Of a stretch of DNA of 64,000 bases, positions 1 to 8,652 are shown in pieces. The stretch comes from Pedobacter miscanthi (lineage in GTDB: Bacteria; Bacteroidota; Bacteroidia; Sphingobacteriales; Sphingobacteriaceae). A program made the position numbers and the translations under genes. Position 1 is the first letter of the stretch. Each line of letters begins with the position of its first letter. The DNA lies in contig NZ_QNQU01000005.1 in the NCBI RefSeq assembly GCF_003315595.1, positions 107,717-171,716 on the forward strand. Direction: 5' to 3'. Under the pieces are notes generated by a model. The model saw nothing but the letters and a program-made list of their open reading frames with translations, was not told where the DNA came from and did not search any database.

Positions 1-879
1 AAAGCTGTTTACACCGGTGATGTAATTTACTTTTATTTCGGTAAGGAACAGGTAAGCATTACCTCAAAAGATTCTTTGCAGAATGCTGTTTTTGCCGGCT
101 CAAAAGTTTATCAGGAGTACGATTCTTATAACAAAGCTATAGGTGGTACCATTATGGAACTCACCAAAGCTGTAAACATCGATTTTAACCGTGGTACGCC
201 CGAACAGCAAAAAGATACCGCTTACATGAAGGCGGTTGACATGCGATATCGCAAAAACATTCAGAACAGAACAGATAAACAGTTCCAGTTTGCTAAAGAA
301 CATCCTGCTTCTTATTTCGCATTGGTGGCCCTGTCTGAAGCTGCCGGGGCAAAAGTAGATGTAGCCAAAGTTCAGCCGCTTTTTAACGCCCTGAGCAAAG
401 AATATCGTGAGACCGACATGGGTAAAGAACTGGCCCAGCGCATTGCTGCAAGTGGTATTACCGCGGTTGGAAACGCAGCGCCACTTTTTACGCAGAATAA
501 TGTGGTGGGCAAGCCCGTTTCATTAGCCAGTTTAAAAGGAAAAGTAGTATTGGTTGAGTTTTGGGCGAGCTGGTGCGGACCATGCAGGGCAGAAAATCCG
601 AACCTGGTAAAACAGTACCAAACCTATAAAGATAAAGGCTTCGAAATTATATCCGTTTCATTGGATAATGTAAAAGAGCGCTGGTTAGAAGCCATCGAGA
701 AAGATGGATTAGACTGGATCCATGTTTCTGACCTAAAAGGCTGGAATAACGAAGTGGGCCGTTTATATGGCGTACGTGCTGTACCGGCCAGTTTCCTGGT
801 AGATGCGCAGGGTAAAATCATCGGGAATGGCCTGCGTGGCGAACCCCTGAATAAAAAACTTGCTGAAATATTCAACTAA
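1..879 (+). CDS. TlpA/ResA-type thioredoxin-like protein with DUF4369-like N-terminus (5' end outside window)
   Basis: The reading frame is open from the first base, so the start and signal peptide lie upstream; 292 codons are visible. The last ~140 residues form a TlpA/AhpC-TSA thioredoxin domain with the active site WCGPC (codons ~191-195) after the strand VVLVEFWAS, and the cis-proline region VRAVPASFLVD near the end. The preceding helical part resembles the DUF4369 region found N-terminal to such domains in Bacteroidota. The family reduces or exchanges disulfides of exported proteins in the periplasm. It is followed after 24 bp by a gene ending in a DsbD-alpha-like domain, so the two probably share a thiol-redox operon. 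Family assignment is firm; the substrate is unknown. Confidence 0.9.
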   Translation, partial: KAVYTGDVIYFYFGKEQVSITSKDSLQNAVFAGSKVYQEYDSYNKAIGGTIMELTKAVNIDFNRGTPEQQKDTAYMKAVDMRYRKNIQNRTDKQFQFAKEHPASYFALVALSEAAGAKVDVAKVQPLFNALSKEYRETDMGKELAQRIAASGITAVGNAAPLFTQNNVVGKPVSLASLKGKVVLVEFWASWCGPCRAENPNLVKQYQTYKDKGFEIISVSLDNVKERWLEAIEKDGLDWIHVSDLKGWNNEVGRLYGVRAVPASFLVDAQGKIIGNGLRGEPLNKKLAEIFN

Positions 880-903
880 TTACAGGCTGAAGAGATATAG
901 ATT

Positions 904-2772
904 ATGAAAAAGATTTTAACCTTATGCCTGATGCTGGTTTCGCTGTTCACATTTGGTAATGGAAAATACCGGGATAAAATTGCCCTCAGGGTTTTGTATG
1001 TGGGGTATAATCCCGATAAACCCATGCCCAAAAATGTAGTTTACTATTCTACTACACCAGCAATTATCGAAAAAATTTACAAAACCAGGATGGCAGATTT
1101 TAAAGCCTTTTTGGAGCTGCGTTTTACCGAAGTTAAGGTTGTAGATGTAGCTGATTATAAACCCGATATGTCTGATGGGGTTGATGTAACCCTTATGGAT
1201 GCCGGTCCGGTTAATATGCCTGCAAACTTTAACCGCCCGATGGTGCTTATGCATGCCATGGCACCTAATGTTGGTTTACCTTTGGGTTTGAAATTTGATT
1301 GGTATTGCCAGTGTTTGGATGATGAAGCTTTAAATATTAAAACAGATCATCCCATTTTTAATACTCCAAATGCCGTAAAACTGACCATGGTGAAGAAACC
1401 AACTCCAGGTTCTTTTTTTAATGGTCATCAGGCAGCAACAACCCCTAAAGAAATGGAGATGTGGCAGGTGGTAAAACAGGGTTTTTCCTCAAAAGAACCT
1501 TACCTGATCGGGATGGTATCGCATGGCGAAGGCTTTAACGATTCGCCTGATGCGGAGTCGATATCAGGTGGCGTTTGTCTTAAAAATGCAGAAGCGGTAG
1601 CCCTTGGCCGTCAGGGGAATTACTTTATGTGGGGTTTTGCGGGTTCGCCAGACTATATGACTGATGAAGCCAAAGATGTTTTTGTAAATGCGATTTGCTA
1701 CATCAAAAAATTCGATCATAAAGCAGCAATGGTTAAAAAAGTGCAGATCGAAACCCGCAGTGGTATAGATGAACTGGTTTATCGTTTAAACAAAGACCTT
1801 TATAACCAGGCCATCGTATCAAGGCGTGAGGGAAATCTCCGCATGCTCAAAATGCAGCAGGAATTAAAAGATAAAAAAGCAAAAGGTGAAGATATTGGCC
1901 ATGGCAACGAAATGTTTTTGAAAATGCCCGTGACTAATGATACCCAATCTTTTGAAGATTATGTAAAAGGTTTTGCAGGCGATAGTTTATTCAGGCTTTA
2001 CGGTACCAATATTGGTCATTACCACAAATACTACCGTGAGAATTATGAGTATTTCTATCCATCGGGTGTGTATACACTTCAGTTGGATCGCGATGCTCAA
2101 AAATTAGGCATTTCTAACCGTAAAGTAGCACTTTTAGATAAATGTGTAAGCTTATTAGAGCATGGCAAAGATGTGGCAATGGCCCAGCGACTGTTAGAGA
2201 GATATACTACACAAAATTTCACGAAGGCTGCCGACTGGAGAAACTGGCTTAACCAAAACCGCAACAATTTATTTTATACGGAATCGGGCGGTTTTAAATT
2301 TATGGTTAATACTTACGGAAAAACTGTTCCGCTTGGAGAACAGCATAGTTACCAATTACCAAAAGCAGTTGTTGGGGGAGAACCAACCACAGCCGATCCC
2401 GTAGCTGTTTCTGCCAGGTTTATTCCCGGTAATGGCAATAAAAAAGACAGTCTAGTAATTGAAGCCAAAATTTTAAAAGGCTGGCATATTTATGCTTATG
2501 TATCCAAAGATAATCCCTTTATCGTTACCGAAACCCGTTTAGAGCTTCCTGAAGGGGCCATTGCTGATCAAGAATGGAAAACAACGGCAGCAATTCCATA
2601 TCCGGGAAACGAGGGCATGTTTATTTTTGAGGGCAAAGCAAACTTTAGGTTGCTGATTGATTATAGCCAGGCTAAAGCCGGAACAAAAATTAAATGCGGC
2701 CTGTATTACCAGGTTTGTGATGAAACCAAATGTTATCCGCCAAAAGAGAAAATGTTGGAAATCTCCATTTAA
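904..2772 (+). CDS. Secreted two-part protein: GATase/ThuA-like N-terminal region and C-terminal DsbD-alpha-like domain
   Basis: 622 residues with an N-terminal signal peptide (MKKILTLCLMLVSLFTFGNG). Residues ~25-275 carry motifs reminiscent of ThuA/class I glutamine-amidotransferase-like folds (for example DHPIF, and a NAICYIKKF end), but this assignment is tentative. Residues ~280-480 are helical and unassigned. The last ~120 residues look like the DsbD alpha domain: KGWHIYAYVS, a beta-rich segment, and the redox pair in YQVCDETKCYPP, matching the YxxCxxxxCxPP signature of that domain. It sits 24 bp after a TlpA-like gene and is closed by a strong terminator. I infer a periplasmic thiol-redox role; the N-terminal function is unknown. 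Confidence 0.7.
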   Translation: MKKILTLCLMLVSLFTFGNGKYRDKIALRVLYVGYNPDKPMPKNVVYYSTTPAIIEKIYKTRMADFKAFLELRFTEVKVVDVADYKPDMSDGVDVTLMDAGPVNMPANFNRPMVLMHAMAPNVGLPLGLKFDWYCQCLDDEALNIKTDHPIFNTPNAVKLTMVKKPTPGSFFNGHQAATTPKEMEMWQVVKQGFSSKEPYLIGMVSHGEGFNDSPDAESISGGVCLKNAEAVALGRQGNYFMWGFAGSPDYMTDEAKDVFVNAICYIKKFDHKAAMVKKVQIETRSGIDELVYRLNKDLYNQAIVSRREGNLRMLKMQQELKDKKAKGEDIGHGNEMFLKMPVTNDTQSFEDYVKGFAGDSLFRLYGTNIGHYHKYYRENYEYFYPSGVYTLQLDRDAQKLGISNRKVALLDKCVSLLEHGKDVAMAQRLLERYTTQNFTKAADWRNWLNQNRNNLFYTESGGFKFMVNTYGKTVPLGEQHSYQLPKAVVGGEPTTADPVAVSARFIPGNGNKKDSLVIEAKILKGWHIYAYVSKDNPFIVTETRLELPEGAIADQEWKTTAAIPYPGNEGMFIFEGKANFRLLIDYSQAKAGTKIKCGLYYQVCDETKCYPPKEKMLEISI

Positions 2773-2786
2773 GCTACCTATGCACC

Positions 2787-2820
2787 CGGCATGGCCAGTA
2801 AAATGGCCATGCCGTTTTTT
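2787..2820 (+). terminator. Rho-independent terminator
   Basis: A perfect 11-bp inverted repeat (CGGCATGGCCA / TGGCCATGCCG) with a 6-nt loop is followed by six T. It lies 15 bp after the stop of the DsbD-alpha-containing gene and separates it from the next thioredoxin gene 20 bp downstream, so transcription of the latter needs read-through or its own promoter. Confidence 0.9.
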
Positions 2821-2839
2821 AAACTCTTCAACGTAAAAT

Positions 2840-3421
2840 ATGAAACTTTTTTTAAGGCTTTGCCTGTTGCTGTGCGTATTTATGCCGATTGAATTGTGGG
2901 CTCAAATGCCCGCTGGCAGAGCTGATTCCCTGCATAATAAACTTTTATCAGAAATGATTTCTGTGCCTGCCCCTAACTTTATTTTAAAAGATCTTGACGG
3001 AAATACCGTATCGATAAAGGATTTAAAAGGGAAAATTATCGTACTCGATTTCTGGTCTACCTGGTGTGTACCCTGTAAAAAATCCTTTCCCGCCATGCAG
3101 CTTGCTGTTAATGCCTATAAAAATGATCCTGGCGTAAAATTCCTCTTCATTCATACATGGGAAACCACCAAAACTCCTGTTGACGATGTAAAGAAATACA
3201 TCACACAATCTGGCTTTAAATTCGAGGTACTAATGGATTTGAAAGATGCTTCGGGGCATAATGCCGCCGTTGAAGCTTACAGCGTAAGTGCTATTCCTGC
3301 AAAATTCATTATCGATAAAGCCGGTAATATTGTATTTAAACTAACCGGTTTTACCGGAACCGACGATGCCGCTCTGGCAGAAATTTCTGAACGGATTATG
3401 CTGGCAAAAACCCATAAATAA
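2840..3421 (+). CDS. TlpA family thiol-disulfide oxidoreductase
   Basis: 193 residues. A signal peptide covers residues 1-22 (hydrophobic core, then LWAQ). The thioredoxin fold follows with VLDFWSTWCVPC (Cys76 and Cys79; CVPC instead of the usual CGPC) and the cis-Pro loop VSAIPAKFIIDKAG. The product should act in the periplasm as a reductant or exchanger for protein or cytochrome thiols. It lies 2 bp upstream of the PDZ-protease gene, so the two are probably co-transcribed. It is the second TlpA-type protein within 3 kb. Confidence 0.93.
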   Translation: MKLFLRLCLLLCVFMPIELWAQMPAGRADSLHNKLLSEMISVPAPNFILKDLDGNTVSIKDLKGKIIVLDFWSTWCVPCKKSFPAMQLAVNAYKNDPGVKFLFIHTWETTKTPVDDVKKYITQSGFKFEVLMDLKDASGHNAAVEAYSVSAIPAKFIIDKAGNIVFKLTGFTGTDDAALAEISERIMLAKTHK

Positions 3422-3423
3422 CC

Positions 3424-5103
3424 ATGTATAACTATATCAAAGGGATAATATTAACCTTAGTGGTGTTTATCGGCCTCAGTGCTGCGGCCCAGAAAAAACA
3501 GGTTGCAAAATTCCAGCAAATTATAAACGAAGCCGTTAAAAAAGCTTATCCTGCCAGTGTAAGGATGTGGGGGTTCGACGTGCAGCAGCAACAAAGAACC
3601 AGTGCCCAGTTTAGTGGGGTAGTGGTAAGTGCAGATGGCTACATCCTCACAGCTGCACATACTATTTTACCAGGTAAAAATTATAAGGTCTTTTTTCCCG
3701 ACGGGCGCGAATGTATTGCAATTGCTTTAGGTAAAATCGAAAACAAAGCTACCCCAGGCATACCGGATGTGGGCATGATGAAAATCACCGATAAGGGAAA
3801 CTGGCCTTTTGCAGAAATGGGATATTCTGCAAGCCTGGTTAAAAACGAACCTTGTATCAGTATTTCCTATCCAGAAAGTTTAAACCAAACATTTCCCACG
3901 TTGAGGTTGGGCAGCGTGGCTGAGGTAAAAAACAAATATGGATTTATCCGCTCAACCTGCAAAATGGAACCGGGCGATTCAGGCGGGCCATTGTTTGATT
4001 ACCATGGCCGGGTGATTGGTTTGCACAGCGCTATTGATGTTTCAGAAGATATGAATTTTGAAATACCTGTTGATCTCTATCGCCGTTACCACACAGCTTT
4101 AAACAGCGAAATACTGTATACCGCTTTTCCTAAAGAGGAAGACAGTGTTAAAACAGATCCTTTACGTTCGGTTATTGAAAAAGAAAATAAACAAAAAACA
4201 TTACACCCGGTATTTGAAACACCAGCGCTTAAGAACAGCACTTTTTTAATTAAGAGTACGGTTAAAGGTAAGATTCAGGAAATTGAAGCCACTTTAATTA
4301 ATGTAGAAACGGCCAATGGAGATAAAAAACAATTTCTGCTGAGTAAAAGCACCATGGTTGGAGAACATCCGCAAATAGCTGGTAATGGATTAAATAGCCC
4401 GCTAAATCTTTTAACAAGGGATAAGGAAAATGACCTGGTTTTGCTTCAGTCTTCCGAAAAACTTGCAGGCGGAGTGGATTTAGATTCGGCTTCGGATGAA
4501 AATAATAAGATGGAAATGGGAAGATTTTTATATACTCTCGCGCATAATGGTAAAGTAATAACTAGTATTTTAAGCAGTTCCTTATTCAATTTGCCAAAAA
4601 TCAGTAATATGCCTTATCTCGGTGCCATGGTGGTATATAATTCGAGTCCGGCTCAGTTTTCGCTGATAAAAGAGGGTAGTCCGGCAGAAAAAGCAGGTAT
4701 AAAAGTGGGCGATGAGCTGATCAGCATTAATGGAAAGCCCATAACAAAAGCGAACGAATTTGCACCCGAAATGATGAAATACTGGGCAGATGATGAACTT
4801 ACATTTGAATGGGCAAAAGACTCGGTTAAGGTAAAAAAAAGCATTAAACTGGATGGACGGGTACAACCGGCATTTAACCATCCTGCAGAGAAATTTGAAG
4901 GTGGTAAATCAGAAAGACGAGATGGTTTTGACCATATTTTTGCGCATGATGCGGCCATCAAAGCCAGTGCATGTGGTTCTCCTGTTTTCGATTGGGAAGG
5001 TAATTTTTATGGGATTAACATCGCCAGATTCAGCAGAACTTCAGTAATCTGCATAACCACCAGCGCACTAAGAAAATTTATTAATGCGTATCTTAATAAA
5101 TAG
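3424..5103 (+). CDS. Periplasmic trypsin-like (S1C/HtrA-like) serine protease with PDZ domain and second, degenerate protease-like domain
   Basis: 559 residues with a signal peptide (~1-22). The first protease domain (~30-225) has a full catalytic triad: His79 in LTAAHT, Asp115 in PDVGMMK and Ser186 in GDSGGP. A PDZ domain spans ~395-475 (SPAEKAGIKVGDELISINGK). Around it is a second trypsin-like unit (~270-395 and ~480-555): the position matching His79 is Ser309, Asp337 is retained in NDLVLL, and the nucleophile position is Cys517 in SACGSP. Known HtrA proteins degrade or refold damaged periplasmic proteins; here only the first domain looks like a normal serine protease. It follows a TlpA gene by 2 bp, linking redox and proteolytic quality control. 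Confidence 0.88.
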   Translation: MYNYIKGIILTLVVFIGLSAAAQKKQVAKFQQIINEAVKKAYPASVRMWGFDVQQQQRTSAQFSGVVVSADGYILTAAHTILPGKNYKVFFPDGRECIAIALGKIENKATPGIPDVGMMKITDKGNWPFAEMGYSASLVKNEPCISISYPESLNQTFPTLRLGSVAEVKNKYGFIRSTCKMEPGDSGGPLFDYHGRVIGLHSAIDVSEDMNFEIPVDLYRRYHTALNSEILYTAFPKEEDSVKTDPLRSVIEKENKQKTLHPVFETPALKNSTFLIKSTVKGKIQEIEATLINVETANGDKKQFLLSKSTMVGEHPQIAGNGLNSPLNLLTRDKENDLVLLQSSEKLAGGVDLDSASDENNKMEMGRFLYTLAHNGKVITSILSSSLFNLPKISNMPYLGAMVVYNSSPAQFSLIKEGSPAEKAGIKVGDELISINGKPITKANEFAPEMMKYWADDELTFEWAKDSVKVKKSIKLDGRVQPAFNHPAEKFEGGKSERRDGFDHIFAHDAAIKASACGSPVFDWEGNFYGINIARFSRTSVICITTSALRKFINAYLNK

Positions 5104-5248
5104 GAGGTAATTTATCGAGCTGGCCGAGCTTAACAGACATTTCAAATACAAAAAGTCTCCACACAATTTTATGATGAGCTGATAAATGAATTTAACCATC
5201 CACTTTCAAAAATGGTTTTAAATTTAGAATCAAAATAATATAAAAATC

Positions 5249-5434
5249 ATGAAAGACATAAATCCCTGGATCAACTTCAATGGCAATGCCGCAGAAGCAT
5301 TCATGTTTTAGAATTCGGTTTTTGGCGGCGAGTTTACAAAAATCGTCCCTTTTAAAGATTTATCAGGTACAATTGCGTATCAGAATGTGGTTATGCACAA
5401 CAATTTGGTATTGGATGATGTTACCTCTATACAC
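5249..5434 (+). pseudogene. Decayed VOC/PhnB-like (glyoxalase-fold) gene fragment
   Basis: From the ATG at 5249 the frame reads MKDINPWINFNGNAAEAFMF, then a TAG stop at 5309-5311, then NSVFGGEFTKIVPFKDLSG. This matches the N-terminus of PhnB-like VOC proteins, where the stopped codon is normally Tyr in F-Y-x-S-V-F-G-G-E-F. Similarity ends after FKDL, so most of the gene is deleted. The same frame continues into the DUF72 gene. The stretch before it (5104-5248) shows two overlapping short frames, one ending in NEFNHPLSKMVLNLESK; these may be debris of another gene that I cannot identify. Confidence 0.7.
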
Positions 5435-6196
5435 ATGGAAAAAGAAATAGAAGGTTATTATTCGGGTACCAGCGGGTTGATATTGCCGGTACCCAATAAA
5501 CTGCATTACCCGGAAGCATTCAGGGATCGCTCCAGGCTGTGTTATTACGGCTCGCTGATGAATAGTATCGAAATCAATAGCTCGTTTTATAAAATTCCGA
5601 TGGCCACAACAGTAAAAAAGTGGTATGGGGAAGTTCCTGACGGTTTCCGTTTTACCTTTAAACTTTTTAAGGGCATCACACATGCTCCAAAGCTGGGGTT
5701 TAATCCTGCAGATATCGCTAACTTTATGGAAGTTATCGATCATGCCGGCGATAAAAAAGGATGTCTGCTGGTTCAGTTTCCACCCAGTATCAGGATAGAC
5801 GATTTTCCCCAGCTTTCGCGCTTAATGGTAAGCCTGCGGGAGCATGATCCCGAAAAAAAATGGAAGATTGCGTTCGAGTTCAGGCATGCTTCCTTGTATG
5901 TGGAAGAGGTGATGGAGCTACTGGAAGAAAACGGGTTTGGAATGGTTATCCATGATAAAGGTGCAGCAGCGGGTCCATTGGATGATACCGGCAACGGTTT
6001 TCGTTACATAAGGTTTCATGGACCGGGTGGCAACTATAGGGGCAGTTACCCGGAAGATGTATTGGCTGAATATGCCGGTTATATTGCTGAGTGGCTATCA
6101 GAAAAAAAGGAAGTTTTTGTTTATTTTAACAACACAATGGGAAACGCTTACCAAAACCTTTTAACCCTCAGGGGTTTTGTTGCCGATATGGTTTAA
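5435..6196 (+). CDS. DUF72 family protein (YecE-like TIM-barrel)
   Basis: 254 residues from the ATG at 5435. DUF72 proteins start close to the GTSG motif, here EGYYSGTSGL, so the upstream in-frame GTG at 5387 and ATG at 5393 probably belong to the VOC remnant. Typical family features are the SLMNSIEINSSFYKIP region, the FRFTFKLFKGITHAP strand, the LLVQFPPS segment, IAFEFRHASLY, YIRFHGPGGNY, and a C-terminal VYFNNTMGNAYQNLLTL. DUF72 folds as a TIM barrel of unknown, probably metal-assisted, function. It is a stand-alone gene, with no clear terminator before the convergent GlxA-type regulator. Confidence 0.85.
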   Translation: MEKEIEGYYSGTSGLILPVPNKLHYPEAFRDRSRLCYYGSLMNSIEINSSFYKIPMATTVKKWYGEVPDGFRFTFKLFKGITHAPKLGFNPADIANFMEVIDHAGDKKGCLLVQFPPSIRIDDFPQLSRLMVSLREHDPEKKWKIAFEFRHASLYVEEVMELLEENGFGMVIHDKGAAAGPLDDTGNGFRYIRFHGPGGNYRGSYPEDVLAEYAGYIAEWLSEKKEVFVYFNNTMGNAYQNLLTLRGFVADMV

Positions 6197-6231
6197 TATT
6201 TAAATTATTTGTGTAACTTACTTATAATGTG

Positions 6232-7215
6232 TTATTTACCTATACTGTCTTTATTGTATTTCCCCCTGTAATCCAGAGGCGATAAACCTGTATATTTTCT
6301 GAAAACTTCACGGAATGCCTTAACATCAATATAACCTACTTCGTACATTACTTCATTAATTGTTTTACGGCTCGTTTCGAAGGCTTTTTTAGCCATTTCT
6401 ATTTTAACCCGCTGCGCATATTCAATCGGCGTATTTCCGGTGGCTTTGATAAACCTTCTGTCAAAATTCCTGCGGCCAACATTAAATTTTGAAGAGAGGT
6501 CGCCGATGCTGATTTTTTCATCCGGATTATGCTCGATATAATTTTGGGCCTCTATCACAAGTGTATCGCCATGTTTTTTTTGACCGTTGAAAATCGTAAA
6601 CTCCGATTGCGTGCTCCGGTCTATTTCAATCTGGAAAACTTTAGAGCAAAAAATTGCCGTTTGCCTGTCGTAGTATTTTTCAACCAGGTATAAGATCAGG
6701 TTTAAAAATGAGTAGGCTCCTCCATTGGTGTAAATTCCCTTTTCATCAGTAATCAGGTGATCGGTTTGCAGGTTTACTTTCGGAAACATCAGACGAAAAT
6801 TTTCGGCAACCGACCAGTGTGTAGAACAAACTTTTCCATCTAATAAACCAGATGCCGCCAGCAAAAATGTGCCGGTGCAGATGGTGGCAATTTCGGCACC
6901 CAATTGATATTGCTGTTGTAACCAGGCCACCAAAGCCTCGTTTCCCTTCAGCGCAAGCTCATAATTGTGGTTAAGAGATGGTACAATAATTAAATCGGTT
7001 TTGGCAATTTGTGCAATCGTGGTGTGCGGCTTAACCGAAAACAGACCTGCATTAAAATCAACCTGCTCACACACTCCGGCCAGCTGGATATTAAACAGCT
7101 CTTGTTTTGCCATGGTTTTCCATTGGTGGTTTGCCCTCGAAAATATCTCGTAGGTTCCGGTAATGCTGCTCAGGTTATTTTCTCCGTTGGGTACTATAAT
7201 GGTGAGGTGTTTCAT
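6232..7215 (-). CDS. GlxA family transcriptional regulator (DJ-1/PfpI-like domain plus AraC-type HTH)
   Basis: 327 residues from the ATG at 7215; an in-frame ATG 18 bp upstream (7233) is possible, but family members begin directly at the first strand MKHLTIIVPNG. Residues ~1-195 are a DJ-1/PfpI-like sensor domain with the nucleophile-elbow region AEIATICTGTFLLAASGLLDG (Cys in ICTG). Residues ~215-320 are the AraC double HTH (SIGDLSSKFNVGRRNFDRRF and INEVMYEVGYIDVKAFREVFRKYTG). Such regulators usually activate a neighbouring catabolic or stress operon. The divergent SRPBCC pair starts 137 bp away and is the obvious candidate target. Confidence 0.9.
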   Translation of the reverse strand: MKHLTIIVPNGENNLSSITGTYEIFSRANHQWKTMAKQELFNIQLAGVCEQVDFNAGLFSVKPHTTIAQIAKTDLIIVPSLNHNYELALKGNEALVAWLQQQYQLGAEIATICTGTFLLAASGLLDGKVCSTHWSVAENFRLMFPKVNLQTDHLITDEKGIYTNGGAYSFLNLILYLVEKYYDRQTAIFCSKVFQIEIDRSTQSEFTIFNGQKKHGDTLVIEAQNYIEHNPDEKISIGDLSSKFNVGRRNFDRRFIKATGNTPIEYAQRVKIEMAKKAFETSRKTINEVMYEVGYIDVKAFREVFRKYTGLSPLDYRGKYNKDSIGK

Positions 7216-7352
7216 AGCCGCTTTTTTTATCAAAGATAAGGTATATCGTTGTCCAAATCAACCCGTTAGAATGTCTAATTAGCACCCTGATAAATTGAAG
7301 ATTCTTGTATTACTTTGTATATCAGCTGGAAAATGAGGCTGTTGATTTTTAA

Positions 7353-7967
7353 ATGAAAACTATAGTTATGATAGCACCGCTTCTATTAATGGCAATGCTC
7401 AGCTGCCAGAACCCGACGGTAAAACTTACGGGACAAAAGACATTAACAAACACCAATAAAATCAAAACGATTATGAAAAGCAAAGATTACACTACAAACA
7501 TTTTGGTTGATAAAACTCCGCAGGTAGCATTTAAGGCCATACAAAATTTCAGGGGCTGGTGGTCTCAGGAAATCCAGGGATCAACCGATGTGCTCAATGA
7601 AACCTTTTTTTACCACTATAAGGATGTGCATTTGTGCAAACTGAAACTTATCGAAAAAATTTCCAATCAAAAACTGGTATACCTGGTGGTGGATAACCAG
7701 TTCAATTTTGTGAAAGATAAGACAGAATGGATAGGTACCAAACTGATTTTTGAGCTCATCCCCGAGGGTAATCACACTAAAGTTGTATTTACCCATCAGG
7801 GACTGGTGCCTGAATACGAATGTTACAAGGTATGTAACGACGCCTGGACCAGCTATATCCAGGGAAGCTTAAAAACCTACATTGAAACCGGAACTGGAAA
7901 ACCGAATGGGAAAGAAGGAGGCCTTAACGCCGAACTTGTTAAAAAATGGGGATTGCCGGATAAATAA
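7353..7967 (+). CDS. SRPBCC (START-like/AHSA1-type) domain protein with possible lipoprotein signal
   Basis: 204 residues from the ATG at 7353. Residues 1-18 read MKTIVMIAPLLLMAMLSC, a plausible type II signal (LMAMLSC), followed by a linker to ~40. The SRPBCC domain then begins at the second ATG (7473, MKSKDYTTNILVDKTP), which is where the paralogue next door begins. Visible domain features are FRGWWSQEI, KDVHLCKLKLIE, a VVFTHQGLVPEYECY strand and a C-terminal helix. The internal start would give an ordinary cytosolic protein; the outer start gives an anchored one. Ligand unknown. It is a tandem duplicate of the following gene and divergent from the GlxA-type regulator. Confidence 0.78.
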   Translation: MKTIVMIAPLLLMAMLSCQNPTVKLTGQKTLTNTNKIKTIMKSKDYTTNILVDKTPQVAFKAIQNFRGWWSQEIQGSTDVLNETFFYHYKDVHLCKLKLIEKISNQKLVYLVVDNQFNFVKDKTEWIGTKLIFELIPEGNHTKVVFTHQGLVPEYECYKVCNDAWTSYIQGSLKTYIETGTGKPNGKEGGLNAELVKKWGLPDK

Positions 7968-8047
7968 AATGTTAAAATGTACCACATCCTCCGCACAACG
8001 GCATGCGTAAAAACGATATAAAATTGAAAATTTTAAATGAAATAAAA

Positions 8048-8491
8048 ATGGAACGGCAAACACATTACACAACATCAATCTTACTTGATAAGTCGCCTGA
8101 AGAAGTATTTAATACCATCAATAATGTTGGCGGATGGTGGCAGGGAGAAATCAACGGAAGTACCGGAAAAGTAAATGATGAATTTACCTATCAGATGGGC
8201 GATGTTCATTTTTCAAAACAAAAAGTGATTGAATCTTTGCCCGGAAAAAAGGTAGTGTGGTTGGTAACAGATAGCGAAATCAATTTTGTATCCGATAAAA
8301 AAGAGTGGGTTAATACAAAAATTGTGTTTGATATCAGCCCTGAAGGTGAAAAAACCAGGTTAACTTTTACCCATCGGGGACTAGTTCCTGCGATTGAATG
8401 TTATGGAGGTTGTTCGGGTGCATGGCAGAATTTAATTGAAAAAAGTCTGTTCAGTTACATTAATACCGGCAAAGGTGTAGATGTATTTTAA
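8048..8491 (+). CDS. SRPBCC (AHSA1-type) domain protein, paralogue of the preceding gene
   Basis: 147 residues from the ATG at 8048 (MERQTHYTTSILLDKSPEEVF). An upstream in-frame ATG at 8003 would add 15 lysine-rich residues not supported by the domain boundary. It aligns along its length with the previous gene: YTTSILLDKSPEEVF/YTTNILVDKTPQVAF, GGWWQGEINGST/RGWWSQEIQGST, LTFTHRGLVPAIECY/VVFTHQGLVPEYECY. SRPBCC proteins bind hydrophobic ligands or act as stress co-chaperones; the substrate here is unknown. The pair follows the GlxA-type regulator and ends at a terminator at 8544. Confidence 0.87.
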   Translation: MERQTHYTTSILLDKSPEEVFNTINNVGGWWQGEINGSTGKVNDEFTYQMGDVHFSKQKVIESLPGKKVVWLVTDSEINFVSDKKEWVNTKIVFDISPEGEKTRLTFTHRGLVPAIECYGGCSGAWQNLIEKSLFSYINTGKGVDVF

Positions 8492-8543
8492 AGTACCTAT
8501 AAAATTTAGGTGCTATGAGATGATTAATCTTCACTAAGCGCAT

Positions 8544-8580
8544 AAGAGGGCACACATGAGTAATGGTCGCCCTCTTTTTT
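8544..8580 (+). terminator. Rho-independent terminator
   Basis: AAGAGGGC and GCCCTCTT pair across a 17-nt loop and run into a T tract. It closes the SRPBCC pair ahead of the convergent DUF417 gene. Confidence 0.75.
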
Positions 8581-8652
8581 ATGCAGCGCATATTTTATGG
8601 TTGTTTACAGGCTTTTTTAGGTGATGCCACCTTCACTGTTAAGCAATTTAAT

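Noticed and set aside
8003..8047. Upstream start for the second SRPBCC gene
   Set aside because: The added 15 residues are not matched by the paralogue's domain start; the ATG at 8048 aligns with it.
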